The notes under the pieces: generated by a model
What the model saw: the letters and a program-made list of their open reading frames with translations, nothing else
Told to the model about the DNA's origin: nothing
The model's database searches: none
Assembly (NCBI GenBank): GCA_031178005.1
Contig: JAPSJV010000012.1
Location: forward strand, 1 to 64,000
Direction: 5' to 3'
DNA length: 64,000 nucleotides
Source: Pseudarthrobacter sp.
GTDB lineage: Bacteria; Actinomycetota; Actinomycetes; Actinomycetales; Micrococcaceae
Translations under genes and position numbers: made by a program
In this document: positions 8,524 through 17,420 of the stretch, piece after piece
How positions within the stretch are numbered: the first letter of the stretch is position 1
Layout of the letters: each line of letters starts with the position of its first letter

Positions 8524-8562
8524 CCCGTCAGCCGGCTCCGATGGCTTGGACACGCTGACGGG
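8524..8562. promoter_or_regulatory. 9-bp inverted repeat between the permease and kinase genes
   Basis: CCCGTCAGC at 8524-8532 and its complement at 8554-8562 form a stem with a 21-nt loop, ending 18 bp before the kinase start. It may be a weak terminator, an mRNA processing site, or an operator for the kinase-regulator pair. Confidence 0.4.
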
Positions 8563-8580
8563 CATGGATAGGGTGCAGTC

Positions 8581-9840
8581 ATGAACAATCCCCGGGGCAG
8601 GACTGAACGGCTGCTTCCGGCACGTTCCGTATGGACCACCTCCATGATCTGGTGGCACATCGGTTTCTATTCCGTCCTGGCCAGTTTGGCCTACCTGGCG
8701 CTTATGGATCAGCCGCTAAAACCGGGAACACCCCTGGTTGTGGCTGCCTTGGCCCTTCTGGCCGTGGTGTATCCGTTCCTGACCCGGACCAGGGATCTGA
8801 GAACCACCCGGCCGGTGTTCTACGTCGCCGTGCTGGTCACCGTAGTAGTGTTCCTGTCCTTCGTTCACGACGGCTCCGGAGCGCTGCTGTTTGTCGCGTT
8901 TCCGCAGGTCTGGATGTTTACCGCTTCGCAACGCCAAGGGGTAGTGGCCACAGCCGTGCTTTGCCTTGGAGTAGCGGCCGGGCAGGTCAGCCGTTATGGA
9001 CTGGGCGGCACTGAGGTTTTCGGAATCACCGCACAGCTGGTTGCGTCCTTTGCGGTCAGCTGCATGATCGGTATCTGGATCTCCAAAGTCATCGAACAAA
9101 GTGAACAGCGCGCGGAGCTGCTGGCGGAACTCGAAGCCGCGCGCACCGACCTCAACGCCGCGGAACAGGCGCGCGGCGCCCTTCTCGAACGCGAACGGAT
9201 GGCCCGGGAAATCCACGACACCCTGGCCCAGGGTTTCACTTCAATCGCGATGCTCGCCGAAGCGGCCCAGGCGCAGCTACGGAAAGATGGTGCGCCGGAC
9301 CTGATGGAAGGCCTTGAGGTTATATCCCGCACCGCACGCGAAAACCTTGCCGAGGCCAGGTCCCTGGTAGCTTCAGGCGTGGCCACGAATGTCAGGGGCG
9401 GTGACTTGCTGGCCGCCCTGAAACGCCTGCCGGACAGCCTCCACCTGGAGGATATCCAGCTGGAAGTGGACGTGCCGGATACGCTGCCGCTGCTTTCCTC
9501 TTCCGAACAGGTTGCCTTGCTGAGGACAGCCCAGGAGGCACTGAACAACGTTCGAAGGCACTCGGGAGCATCCCGGGCGCGGCTCGAGGTCCAGGCCGCA
9601 CCAGGCCCGGACGTGCCCGAGCTGTGCTTAGCCGTCCGCGACGACGGCCACGGTTTCGATACCGGCGCCTCCCACGCCGGATTCGGGCTGAAATCAATGG
9701 CTGCCCGGCTGGCCGAAATCGGTGGCCGGCTGCACCTGGAGTCGTCCAGCGCTGGAACCACGCTGACCGCCGTCGTGCCCGTCTCATTTCCCGGCCCGAA
9801 CCACAGCGGCATTGACCGCCAGAAGGAAAGTGCCACATGA
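8581..9840 (+). CDS. Sensor histidine kinase (NarX/DesK-type, HisKA_3)
   Basis: A 419-residue membrane kinase. Five or six transmembrane helices fill residues 20-168, followed by a coiled coil (about 170-205). The HisKA_3 helix carries the phospho-acceptor H212 in MAREIHDTLAQGF. The HATPase_c domain has ALNNVRRHSGA (N-box) and VRDDGHGFD (G-box). There is no separate extracytoplasmic sensor domain, so this is an intramembrane-sensing type. It overlaps the response-regulator gene by 4 bp and lies downstream of an ABC-2 exporter that it probably controls. Confidence 0.92.
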   Translation: MNNPRGRTERLLPARSVWTTSMIWWHIGFYSVLASLAYLALMDQPLKPGTPLVVAALALLAVVYPFLTRTRDLRTTRPVFYVAVLVTVVVFLSFVHDGSGALLFVAFPQVWMFTASQRQGVVATAVLCLGVAAGQVSRYGLGGTEVFGITAQLVASFAVSCMIGIWISKVIEQSEQRAELLAELEAARTDLNAAEQARGALLERERMAREIHDTLAQGFTSIAMLAEAAQAQLRKDGAPDLMEGLEVISRTARENLAEARSLVASGVATNVRGGDLLAALKRLPDSLHLEDIQLEVDVPDTLPLLSSSEQVALLRTAQEALNNVRRHSGASRARLEVQAAPGPDVPELCLAVRDDGHGFDTGASHAGFGLKSMAARLAEIGGRLHLESSSAGTTLTAVVPVSFPGPNHSGIDRQKESAT

Positions 9841-10466
9841 CCCAGCAGAACATCCGTGTGGTCTTGGCAGACGATCATCCAATAGTCCGCGGCGGCCTGG
9901 CCACGTTGCTGGGAACTGCCGACGGGATTGAGGTGACGGCGCAGGCCTCCAACGGGCAGGAGGCTGTAGCAGCCGTGGCGGAAACCCTGCCCGATGTAGT
10001 GCTGATGGATCTTCGTATGCCCGTACTGGATGGGGCCGGCGCAACCGCGCAGATCCGTGACCGGTTCCCCGGCACCAAGGTTCTCATCCTGACCACCTAC
10101 GACGGCGACGCAGACATCGTCCGCGCCGTGGAGTCCGGGGCGGTAGGGTACCTCCTGAAGGATTCCGCGGGTGACGTGATCATCGACGCGGTTTTTGCCG
10201 CTGCCAGGGGCGAAACGGTGCTGGCTCCGCCGGTGGCGGCCCGCCTGGTGTCGCGGCTCCGGACGCCGGACCTGCCCCAGCTCACCGCACGGGAGATCGA
10301 AGTTCTCCGGTGCGTTTCACATGGCCTCAGCAATGTGGAGGCCGCTGCCCGCCTGCATATCGCCGAGGCTACCGTCAAAACCCATCTGCTGCGCGTGTTC
10401 AACAAACTTGATGTGGACGACCGGACCCGGGCCGTTGTCATCGCCATGGAACGCGGCCTCTTGTAA
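9837..10466 (+). CDS. NarL/LuxR-family response regulator of the exporter locus
   Basis: A 209-residue regulator with a receiver domain (acidic pair ADDH at 11-14, phospho-acceptor D58 in VLMDLRMP, lysine in GYLLKDS) and a C-terminal LuxR helix-turn-helix (LTAREIEVLRCVSHG, EATVKTHLLRVFNKL). It is coupled to the kinase gene by a 4-bp overlap. It is about as related to the regulator at 2249 as any two NarL proteins, so the two systems 6 kb apart are probably not recent duplicates. Likely target: the exporter promoter around 6600. Confidence 0.92.
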   Translation: MTQQNIRVVLADDHPIVRGGLATLLGTADGIEVTAQASNGQEAVAAVAETLPDVVLMDLRMPVLDGAGATAQIRDRFPGTKVLILTTYDGDADIVRAVESGAVGYLLKDSAGDVIIDAVFAAARGETVLAPPVAARLVSRLRTPDLPQLTAREIEVLRCVSHGLSNVEAAARLHIAEATVKTHLLRVFNKLDVDDRTRAVVIAMERGLL

Positions 10467-10565
10467 CCCGTTTGTGTCCTTCCCCACATTCGGCACTAGA
10501 ATCGAGGGCGAGCTCAACGTGGCGCTCTGCCTGTATTCCTTCAAACCAGGATTGAGCCAGAGAAT

Positions 10566-11588
10566 ATGAAAATTGGAATCCTCACCAGCGGCGGCGACTG
10601 CCCCGGACTGAACGCTGTCATCCGCGGGGCAGTCCTCAAGGGCATCATCCAGGGCCACGAATTCGTCGGCTTCCTCGATGGCTGGCGCGGCGTGGTCGAG
10701 GGCGACGTCATCGACATCCCCCGCACCATGGTGCGCGGCATCGCCAAGCAGGGCGGAACCATTCTTGGAACGTCCCGCACCAACCCGTTCGAAAACGGCG
10801 GCGGCCCGGAAACCATCAAGGCACACATGGACCGCATGGGAATCGACGCCATCATTGCCATCGGCGGCGAAGGTACCTTGGCCGCCGCGAAGCGCCTTAC
10901 GGATGTTGGCCTGAAGATCGTCGGCGTCCCCAAGACCGTGGACAACGACCTCGACGCCACTGACTACACCTTCGGCTTTGACACGGCTGTCCAAATCGCC
11001 ACCGAGGCGATCGACCGGCTGCGCACCACCGGTGAATCCCACCACCGCTGCATGATCGCCGAAGTCATGGGCCGGCACGTTGGCTGGATTGCGCTGCACG
11101 CCGGCATGGCCTCAGGTGCCCACGCCATCCTGATCCCGGAAAACAGCACCAGCATTGAGCAGATCTGCGAATGGGTCCAGGAAGCCCACGACCGCGGCCG
11201 GGCACCCTTGGTGGTGGTGGCGGAGGGCTTCGTCACGGACAGCATGGAGACACCGCACTCAGAGCGGGGCCTGGATACCTTCGGCCGGCCGCGCCTCGGG
11301 GGAATTGCCGATCAGCTGGCCCCCGAAATCGAAGCCCGCACCGGGATTGAAACCCGCGCCACCATCCTCGGCCATATCCAGCGCGGCGGCGTTCCCTCCG
11401 CGTTCGACCGGGTCCTCGCCACCAGGCTGGGCATGGCGGCCGTCGACGCCGCGGTGGACGAACGCTGGGGAACCATGGTCTCGCTGAACGGCACGGACAT
11501 TGCCCACGTCGGCTTCGAGCAGGCCCTGGGCAGGCTCAAGACCGTGCCCCAGCACCGGTACGACGAGGCCGCAGTCCTCTTCGGCTAG
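10566..11588 (+). CDS. pfkA: 6-phosphofructokinase, ATP-type
   Basis: Phosphorylates fructose 6-phosphate in glycolysis. The 340-residue product has the N-terminal TSGGDCPGLNAVIRG, GGEG at 100-103, PKTVDND at 122-128 (catalytic base D127 region) and the fructose-6-phosphate site MGRHVGWIA. In actinobacterial PFKs, glycine in the last position of GGEG goes with ATP use and aspartate (GGED) with pyrophosphate use, so this copy is read as ATP-dependent. The start is ATG after the leader ending GAGCCAGAGAAT. It appears monocistronic. Confidence 0.92.
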   Translation: MKIGILTSGGDCPGLNAVIRGAVLKGIIQGHEFVGFLDGWRGVVEGDVIDIPRTMVRGIAKQGGTILGTSRTNPFENGGGPETIKAHMDRMGIDAIIAIGGEGTLAAAKRLTDVGLKIVGVPKTVDNDLDATDYTFGFDTAVQIATEAIDRLRTTGESHHRCMIAEVMGRHVGWIALHAGMASGAHAILIPENSTSIEQICEWVQEAHDRGRAPLVVVAEGFVTDSMETPHSERGLDTFGRPRLGGIADQLAPEIEARTGIETRATILGHIQRGGVPSAFDRVLATRLGMAAVDAAVDERWGTMVSLNGTDIAHVGFEQALGRLKTVPQHRYDEAAVLFG

Positions 11589-11624
11589 GCCGTCTGCCCG
11601 GCTGGTGTCGGTAGGCTTGGAGCC

Positions 11625-12359
11625 ATGACACTGGACCACGGCAGCGCAGACATCATCCAGCTCGCCTGGGCCCGGCACCTTGGCCTGGCAGACCGCACGT
11701 TCGGCGATGCCCTCTCCAGCCATGAGCGGATTGTCCATGTCGACGATGCGGCAGCCAGCGTCCAGTTCATCCGGCTCTTCGGCGCATCCGCGCTGGTGGG
11801 ACCGGCATGGGCGATCGAGGCCGCCGCAGACATCCCTGACGAGGACCTGGCCCAGCATGTCACGCTCATGACTCTGGCTCGAGATCACGGCGGCCACGGA
11901 CTGGGCGCCACGGCGCTGTTTTTCGCAGACGACCTGCCCCTGAAACAACCGGGTAAGGAACTGACTGTCTCCCGGGCGCACCGGGACGTGGTGGAGCTCG
12001 AGTCCCGCTGCCCTCCGGATGACGTCAACGAGGTGGGCCTTGCGGATATGACACACCACTTCACGGTAATCCACGACGACGAGGGCCGGCATGTGCCGAT
12101 TGCCAGCGCCGGCTACGCGGAGTGGGAAGGCCTGCTGGCCCAGCTTGGTGTCCTGGTGGAGCCGGATCGGCGACGCCAGGGGCTGGGCTCCCTGGCAGCG
12201 TCCATAGCCTCGCACGAGGCCCTGGCTTCGGGGCTCACCCTGCAGTGGCGTGCCGAAGTCAGCAACACCGGCTCGCTGGCCATCGCGCGCAGCCTGGGAC
12301 TGGTGGCCGGGGGCATCCACACAACAGTGCTGCTGGGCGACTCGGCGTCAAAAAAGTAG
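11625..12359 (+). CDS. GNAT-family N-acetyltransferase
   Basis: A 244-residue protein with a GNAT fold in its C-terminal half. The acetyl-CoA loop reads LVEPDRRRQGLGSLAAS (about 175-191), followed by the NTGSLAIARSLGL helix typical of GNAT motif B. The N-terminal half (1-120) is unassigned and may bind the acceptor. The substrate is unknown. It ends 18 bp from the convergent transporter gene with no visible terminator between them. Confidence 0.8.
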   Translation: MTLDHGSADIIQLAWARHLGLADRTFGDALSSHERIVHVDDAAASVQFIRLFGASALVGPAWAIEAAADIPDEDLAQHVTLMTLARDHGGHGLGATALFFADDLPLKQPGKELTVSRAHRDVVELESRCPPDDVNEVGLADMTHHFTVIHDDEGRHVPIASAGYAEWEGLLAQLGVLVEPDRRRQGLGSLAASIASHEALASGLTLQWRAEVSNTGSLAIARSLGLVAGGIHTTVLLGDSASKK

Positions 12360-12377
12360 TGCCTGACCGCTGCCGCC

Positions 12378-13862
12378 CTAGCCGGGCTGGGCGCTGCTCA
12401 GCTGCGGCTTGTCCCAATCGATGGCCGCCTTGGGCTTTTCATAAAACAGCACCACGGCTGCACCCAGGAGTATCACGGCCGCGGGCAGCATGATCGACTG
12501 GGCCATCGCCGTCGAAAATCCTGCGTGCAGGGCCTCCGGGAGCACTCCGGCGAACTCGGAAGCAGCGCCGCCTGCCCCTGCCGGAAGCTCCGCCGCGAGG
12601 CGGGCCTGGATCAGCACAGCGATGGCCGCGCTACCCAGCACGGAGCCGATCTGGCGCGTGGTGTTGTAGACGCCTGAGCCCGCCCCCGCCTGCCGTGGCG
12701 GCAGGTTGCGCGTGGCGGTGGTGCTCAGCGGCGCCCAAATGCCAAGGTTCGCGAAGCCCAGAACGGCGCTCGGCAGAAGGAACATCAGGATGGGGGTGTC
12801 CGGAGTCATCAACAACGAGTTCCAGACAAGGGCCACGGCCATGAGCACCAGGCCCGCGCAGTTGATGAACTTCGGGTTGACCTTGTCCAGGTAGCGGCCC
12901 ACCACCGGAGCCAGGCCGGCCATGATCACGGCCATCGGCACCATCAGCAGCGCCGACTGCGTTGGCGTCATGCCCCGCACCAGCTGGTAATAGAAAATCA
13001 GCGGCAGGCTGAAGGCGGTTGCGGCGAAACCAACAGTGGTTATGCCGATGTTGGCGAGCGAAAAGTTCCGGTCCTTGAAGAGGCCCAGGGGCAGCAGTGG
13101 TTCACCCTTGCTGTACCGCTGCCATGCGACAAATGCGATCAGCACCACAGTGCCGGCAATAATCAGCGACCAGACGCTGATGGGTCCAACGATGGGGCCC
13201 CAGTTATAGGTCTCACCTTCCTGGATGCCGAACACCAGGAGGAAGAGTCCGACGGCGCTCAGTACCACGCCGGGGATGTCGAACTTGTGCGGGTGGGTGC
13301 TGAGGGACGGGACGAAGCGCCAGGCCAGGATGAAGCCCACGACGCCGATGGGGACGTTGATGAAGAAGATCCACTCCCAGCCGAGGCTGTCCACCAGGAC
13401 GCCGCCCAGGATGGGGCCCACCAGCGTGGCGACGCCCGCCGTGGCACCCCAAAGGCCCATGGCCGCGCCGCGGCGATCCGGCGGGAAGATGCGCGTGATG
13501 ACGGCCATCGTCTGTGGAGTCATAAATGCGGCGCCCAACCCTTGGAATACCCGGGCCAGAATCAGCATGCCGATGTCCGTGGAAAGCCCGCACCACAAGG
13601 ATGCGAGGGTAAAGAGCACCAGCCCGCCGAGATACAGGTTCTTAGGGCCAAACCTGTCCCCGAGGCGGCCCGTGATCAGCAGCGGTACCGCGTATGCCAG
13701 CAGATAGGCGCTGGTCACCCAGATCACCGCATTGATATCGGCCTGGAGGGCTTCCATGATGCGCGGATTGGCAACCGACACAATATTGATGTCGATCAGG
13801 ATCATAAAGAACCCGATCACCAGGGCCCACAATGCAGCCCACGGCCTGGTCACTTCTTCCAC
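12378..13862 (-). CDS. MFS drug-type transporter, DHA2 (EmrB/QacA) family
   Basis: A 494-residue proton-coupled exporter with about 14 transmembrane helices. Family features are the loop GRLGDRFGPKNLYLGG between helices 2 and 3 and the antiporter motif C region GATAGVATLVGPILGG in helix 5. The start is a GTG with GGGGGAG upstream. There is no adjacent TetR or MarR regulator, so the substrate and inducer are open. Confidence 0.88.
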   Translation of the reverse strand: MEEVTRPWAALWALVIGFFMILIDINIVSVANPRIMEALQADINAVIWVTSAYLLAYAVPLLITGRLGDRFGPKNLYLGGLVLFTLASLWCGLSTDIGMLILARVFQGLGAAFMTPQTMAVITRIFPPDRRGAAMGLWGATAGVATLVGPILGGVLVDSLGWEWIFFINVPIGVVGFILAWRFVPSLSTHPHKFDIPGVVLSAVGLFLLVFGIQEGETYNWGPIVGPISVWSLIIAGTVVLIAFVAWQRYSKGEPLLPLGLFKDRNFSLANIGITTVGFAATAFSLPLIFYYQLVRGMTPTQSALLMVPMAVIMAGLAPVVGRYLDKVNPKFINCAGLVLMAVALVWNSLLMTPDTPILMFLLPSAVLGFANLGIWAPLSTTATRNLPPRQAGAGSGVYNTTRQIGSVLGSAAIAVLIQARLAAELPAGAGGAASEFAGVLPEALHAGFSTAMAQSIMLPAAVILLGAAVVLFYEKPKAAIDWDKPQLSSAQPG

Positions 13863-13913
13863 AACCGACTCCCCCTACGTTGCCGGCCTGCGCCGGATGA
13901 AATCAAAACCCGG

Positions 13914-14309
13914 TCAGCCTAAAAGCTCCAGGATGTCCTTCCGGGCAAACATCTCCGCGGCGGCACGGGCCGACGGGGTCCCGGCGTCAGGATCCGCTCC
14001 GGCGTCCAGCAGCACCTTCGCCACGTCCGGGTAGCCCTTGAAGACCGCTCCCGCCAGCGGGGTCTGGCCGCGGTCATTCACTGCGTTGGCATCGGCACCG
14101 TGGCCCAGGAGCAGGCGGACCGTGTCGGCATGCCCATGATAGGCCGCGAGCATCAACAGCGAATCGCCGGCGGCGTTGGTCAGCGTGGCCGGCGCGCCGG
14201 CCTCAAGGTAACGACCCAGAAGGCCGGAGTCACCGGCCCGTGCACCATCAAAAAGCGTGTGGGCAAGCTCAACGGCGTCCGCGTCCGGGCCGGGCTGGGA
14301 ATCTGTCAA
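13914..14309 (-). CDS. Ankyrin-repeat protein
   Basis: A 131-residue cytoplasmic protein of about three ankyrin repeats. The repeat hallmarks are visible: GDSLLMLAAYHGHADTVRLL, GADANAVNDRGQTPLAGAV and GYPDVAKVLLDAGADPDAG. It is a protein-binding scaffold with no catalytic residues. It overlaps the YgfZ-like gene by 4 bp (ATGA), so the two are co-translated; the functional link is unknown. Confidence 0.88.
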   Translation of the reverse strand: MTDSQPGPDADAVELAHTLFDGARAGDSGLLGRYLEAGAPATLTNAAGDSLLMLAAYHGHADTVRLLLGHGADANAVNDRGQTPLAGAVFKGYPDVAKVLLDAGADPDAGTPSARAAAEMFARKDILELLG

Positions 14310-15388
14310 CGGGTCCCCCTCAGGAATCCAGTCTGGCGCCCGACTACCTGGCCGGCGTCGGGCGCTACGATCACTTCCTGGGCGGCGGTGTAGGGTTCGT
14401 CGCCGTCCAGCACAGTCAGTGTTTCATCCGGGGCAACTGAACGCTTAATGACAGCCAATGCGACCGGGCCCATCTCGTAATGCTGGCTTACCGACGTCAC
14501 GGTCCCCACCTTGCGGTCGCCGGCCATGACATCGCTGCCGGCCGCAGGAAGGGTGTGCTGCGAACCGTCAAGCTGCAGGAAGACCAGACGCCGAGGCGGA
14601 TGTCCCAGGTTGTGAACCCGGGCGACGGTTTCCTGGCCCTTGTAGCAGCCCTTGGACATGTGCACGGCGGTCCGGAGCAGGTCCAGCTCATGGGGAATCG
14701 TGCGGTCGTCGGTTTCCGCGCCCCACCGGGGACGCCAGGCCGCGATCCGGAGAGCCTCCGCGGCCCACATCCCGGCAAGCTGGCGGTCCGCCACCGTGGC
14801 TTCCAGCTCCGCAGCAGGGACCAGGTATTCAAACCAGGGACGCTCGCGTCCCGGGTGCTGGTCCTCAGTGATGATTGAGTACGAGTAGCCGCCCGGGGCG
14901 ACGTTGGGCCAGGGGTCCTCCCAGACGGTCAGCGCAGACCATTCCTCCACAGGCCTTGTGGACCCGAGGACCGCCCACTCCGCGGAAACGTCCGCCACCT
15001 CAACACGGAGCATGAACTTCATCCGGTTCAGCCACTCCGCCAGCGGTGCAGACTCGGCGCCCTCGACCAGCAGCCAGGTGGTCCCGCCGTCGTCCACTAC
15101 CCTGGCGTCAAACTCGATCCTGCCCTGCACAGTAAGCAGCAACAGTTCGGTAGATTCGCCGGGGGGCAGCTGGGTGAGCTGCTGGGAGGAGAGAGTGTTC
15201 AGCCAGCTAAGGCGGTCCGGACCGCTGACCGTGACCACGCCGCGGTGGGAAAGGTCGACGACGGCACTCCCGTTGGCCAGCGCGCGCTGCTCCCGCAGCG
15301 GCTCACCATAGTGGGATGCCACTCCGGCGTCAGGGCCGGCGGCTTCGACGGCGCCCGGGCGCGACAACAGTAGGCTTTTAGGGTTCAT
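14306..15388 (-). CDS. YgfZ/GcvT-like folate-binding protein (Fe-S maintenance / tRNA modification)
   Basis: A 360-residue member of the YgfZ family, which binds tetrahydrofolate and supports iron-sulfur enzymes. The decisive motif is KGCYKGQE, the YgfZ signature with its conserved cysteine, at about 245-252. The N-terminal part is GcvT-like (ALANGSAVVDLSHRGVVTVSG). A fully catalytic glycine-cleavage T protein would not carry the KGCYKGQE motif. The downstream ankyrin gene overlaps it, and a nitrobindin-like gene lies 42 bp upstream on the same strand. Confidence 0.88.
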   Translation of the reverse strand: MNPKSLLLSRPGAVEAAGPDAGVASHYGEPLREQRALANGSAVVDLSHRGVVTVSGPDRLSWLNTLSSQQLTQLPPGESTELLLLTVQGRIEFDARVVDDGGTTWLLVEGAESAPLAEWLNRMKFMLRVEVADVSAEWAVLGSTRPVEEWSALTVWEDPWPNVAPGGYSYSIITEDQHPGRERPWFEYLVPAAELEATVADRQLAGMWAAEALRIAAWRPRWGAETDDRTIPHELDLLRTAVHMSKGCYKGQETVARVHNLGHPPRRLVFLQLDGSQHTLPAAGSDVMAGDRKVGTVTSVSQHYEMGPVALAVIKRSVAPDETLTVLDGDEPYTAAQEVIVAPDAGQVVGRQTGFLRGTR

Positions 15389-15430
15389 AACCGAGAGAAC
15401 GTCCTGTCCTGCCGGCAGTATTCCCGAAGG

Positions 15431-16036
15431 TCAGTCGGCAACGCGTTTAAGGAAGGCCGAAGCGTGTGCTTCCAGGCCCTTGCCTTCTTCTTTTCCTGCA
15501 TCCCAGCGCCACAGCAGATTGCCGTCCACCAGGCCGAAAATACGGGTAGCAGCGCTGTACTCCTTCGAGTGGCTGCCGCGCATCACCATGTCTGTTGCGA
15601 GCTGGATCTGCGGACCCTTGATCTGGCCGTAATAAAGCTCGGTGATCCCACCGGGGTGGGTAATGGAGACCGAAATATTAAAGCCGCCCTCGGGATTCCT
15701 AAGGGCTTCCACCTCATCCGCGCTCTTCAACGCGGGAACGATGTCTGCCGGGGTGAGGCCCGGCCCCACGTCCGCATCCAGCTGTTTGCGTTCCAGGGCC
15801 CAGAACCCGATCTCCACGGACAAGGGCCGCAGGATGGTGCCTTCCTCATCCGTCAGCCAGCTCTCGGCCCTGTACTGCAGGTACGGCTGGCCGTTGTGGC
15901 TGAAGGAAACCTTCTGGAAGAAGTGCTCGGAGTCCTCATCCCCGCTGCCGAGGCGGCCGCTGCCTTCCCACTCACCAATGAGCCAGGAAAGCGGGACCAG
16001 TTCGGGGGTCAGGTCTGTAGGGATCTCAATAGGCAC
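15431..16036 (-). CDS. Nitrobindin-family heme-binding beta-barrel protein
   Basis: A 201-residue member of the FABP-like nitrobindin family (DUF1794). The signature GEWEGSG occurs at about 21-27 (WLIGEWEGSGRLG), and the expected C-terminal strand AHASAFLKRV follows. Family members bind ferric heme and can isomerise peroxynitrite. The heme-ligand histidine near the C-terminus should be checked by alignment. The start is GTG. It probably belongs to the same leftward unit as the YgfZ-like gene. Confidence 0.85.
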   Translation of the reverse strand: MPIEIPTDLTPELVPLSWLIGEWEGSGRLGSGDEDSEHFFQKVSFSHNGQPYLQYRAESWLTDEEGTILRPLSVEIGFWALERKQLDADVGPGLTPADIVPALKSADEVEALRNPEGGFNISVSITHPGGITELYYGQIKGPQIQLATDMVMRGSHSKEYSAATRIFGLVDGNLLWRWDAGKEEGKGLEAHASAFLKRVAD

Positions 16037-16075
16037 AGCAATTACCTCAAATAAATTCAGGGGCGCCCGCAGGCG

Positions 16076-16189
16076 TTACTTCTGGCCTTTGAACAGACGG
16101 TAAACCACATAGCCGGCGAACCAGGCCATGGAGATGCCGGCGATGCCAAGCAGGACAAGGAAGAAAATTTCGAATGCGAGAACAGACAT
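16076..16189 (-). CDS. 37-residue single-helix membrane protein
   Basis: A short frame translating to a coherent membrane protein. A hydrophobic helix (about 3-31, starting SVLAFEIFFLVLLGIAG) is followed by a basic tail YRLFKGQK. The ATG at 16187-16189 is preceded by AGGATG, and the stop lies 40 bp before the nitrobindin start. The clean membrane topology and co-direction with both neighbours support a real gene. No function can be assigned. Confidence 0.6.
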   Translation of the reverse strand: MSVLAFEIFFLVLLGIAGISMAWFAGYVVYRLFKGQK

Positions 16190-16206
16190 GCTGACATCCT
16201 AACGCG

Positions 16207-17091
16207 TTAGTAGATAAGAAGTTTGTCTATGAAGTAGGCCAGCGAACCGACAGCGAGGACCGGAGCGATGCCTACCCCAAGGGCGGCAGGAACGCTCATT
16301 GGGCCGGTATGCAGCGTAGCCAGTCTCCGGAAACTGACCAGGACAGCACCAACCACAACCCCGAAAATTGCAGCCGGCAGCACGGCGATACCGGGGAAAA
16401 CCAGTCCGGCCAGCGGGCCGGAAAGCCCTGCCATGGCAATTCCCAACGGGGCCACGATTCTGTCCGGCCAGCGGATCAGGCCAACCAGCAGGGCGACGGC
16501 GGCACTGACGGCAGCGACAGCCAGCATCTCCCGGACACCATTGAACCGGGCACCTGCAATCCAGCCCGCTCCCAGGCAGGAAAGCAGCACACCGGCGCAG
16601 CTTCCCAGCGTGGATTCCAGCCGCTTCGCCTGTCCTGTTCCGCGCAGCAACTGCACCACAAAGACGGCGATAAAACCCAACGCCATAAAGCCGGGAGCGG
16701 CGTCCAGGTATCCGGGGGCAGGAAGAGTGTGCGCGGCCCAGGCGGAACCGACGCCAGGAAGCGCGATAACTGCACCCAGGGTTTTCCGGGCCGGCACTTC
16801 AAGGAAGTGCGGCCAGCCGTACCCGGTAACCAGCGCCGCTGCTACAGCCACACCGAGCAGGGCTTCAGGCGAAATGTAGACGCCGCCAAGGATCGCGGCC
16901 AGGCATGCCAGTCCGGCTACTCCGATCAGCCACGGCTGCGCCGACATGTTCCTGGGCTCCAGGCCATTCGGGGCGCGGCTTACATCGGAATCGCTTGCTC
17001 CACCTGGTTCGGTGGGTCCTTGATCTCCGGCGGGATCCCGGCCGGCGGCGTCCGCTTTCACTTCTGGACTCACTTTCGCTGCATTCGACAT
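16207..17091 (-). CDS. Multi-pass membrane protein of unknown function
   Basis: A 294-residue protein with a charged cytoplasmic N-terminus (about 1-40, rich in Asp/Glu/Pro) followed by about nine hydrophobic helices up to the C-terminus. I do not recognise a family. I took the ATG at 17089-17091; an upstream TTG at 17127 would add 12 residues. It is followed closely by the 37-residue membrane protein gene, so the two are probably co-transcribed. Confidence 0.7.
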   Translation of the reverse strand: MSNAAKVSPEVKADAAGRDPAGDQGPTEPGGASDSDVSRAPNGLEPRNMSAQPWLIGVAGLACLAAILGGVYISPEALLGVAVAAALVTGYGWPHFLEVPARKTLGAVIALPGVGSAWAAHTLPAPGYLDAAPGFMALGFIAVFVVQLLRGTGQAKRLESTLGSCAGVLLSCLGAGWIAGARFNGVREMLAVAAVSAAVALLVGLIRWPDRIVAPLGIAMAGLSGPLAGLVFPGIAVLPAAIFGVVVGAVLVSFRRLATLHTGPMSVPAALGVGIAPVLAVGSLAYFIDKLLIY

Positions 17092-17420
17092 CCTGGCAGT
17101 ACTTCCGTGACTGTACTTTGCAGGCAATTGCGCTCCTGGGGCTTCGGACCCTTGACCCCTCCAATCCTGCCCTATATGAACTGCTTATGTCGCAAGCCAG
17201 TCGGCCGCAGGGCCACATACAGTGATTTCGGGCACCCTGTTGGTTATACTCAGACCTCAACTAAGCATCCTGTACAGGTGCCGGGCGATGGACTGTCGCG
17301 GTGGAAACGCTCCGCAATAATGGCAGCCAGGAAGCCGGAAATCTGTGCAGGCTGCCAGTACCGGCCGGTGAAAACCCGGTTCAGACGCTCAACGATGCGC
17401 GGACGGCCCATGGAGGAACA
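17092..17420. other. Divergent regulatory region upstream of glnR
   Basis: 329 bp without a convincing gene. It holds a good -10 box TATACT at 17245-17250 (rightward) and a 10-bp palindrome CCTGTACAGG at 17269-17278 just downstream. This leaves a glnR leader of about 165 nt. The palindrome could be an operator. A 40-codon frame beginning at 17320 contains two cysteines but has no good ribosome binding site and was not called. Confidence 0.5.

Noticed and set aside
2249..10466. The two NarL-type two-component systems as a local duplication
   Set aside because: Kinase topologies differ (PspC domain versus plain multi-helix sensor) and the sequences share only family motifs.
17240..17410. A possible cobalamin-riboswitch-like leader before glnR
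   Set aside because: Stretches such as GGTGGAAACG recall that class, but the conserved boxes are not in the right order and glnR is not a cobalamin gene.
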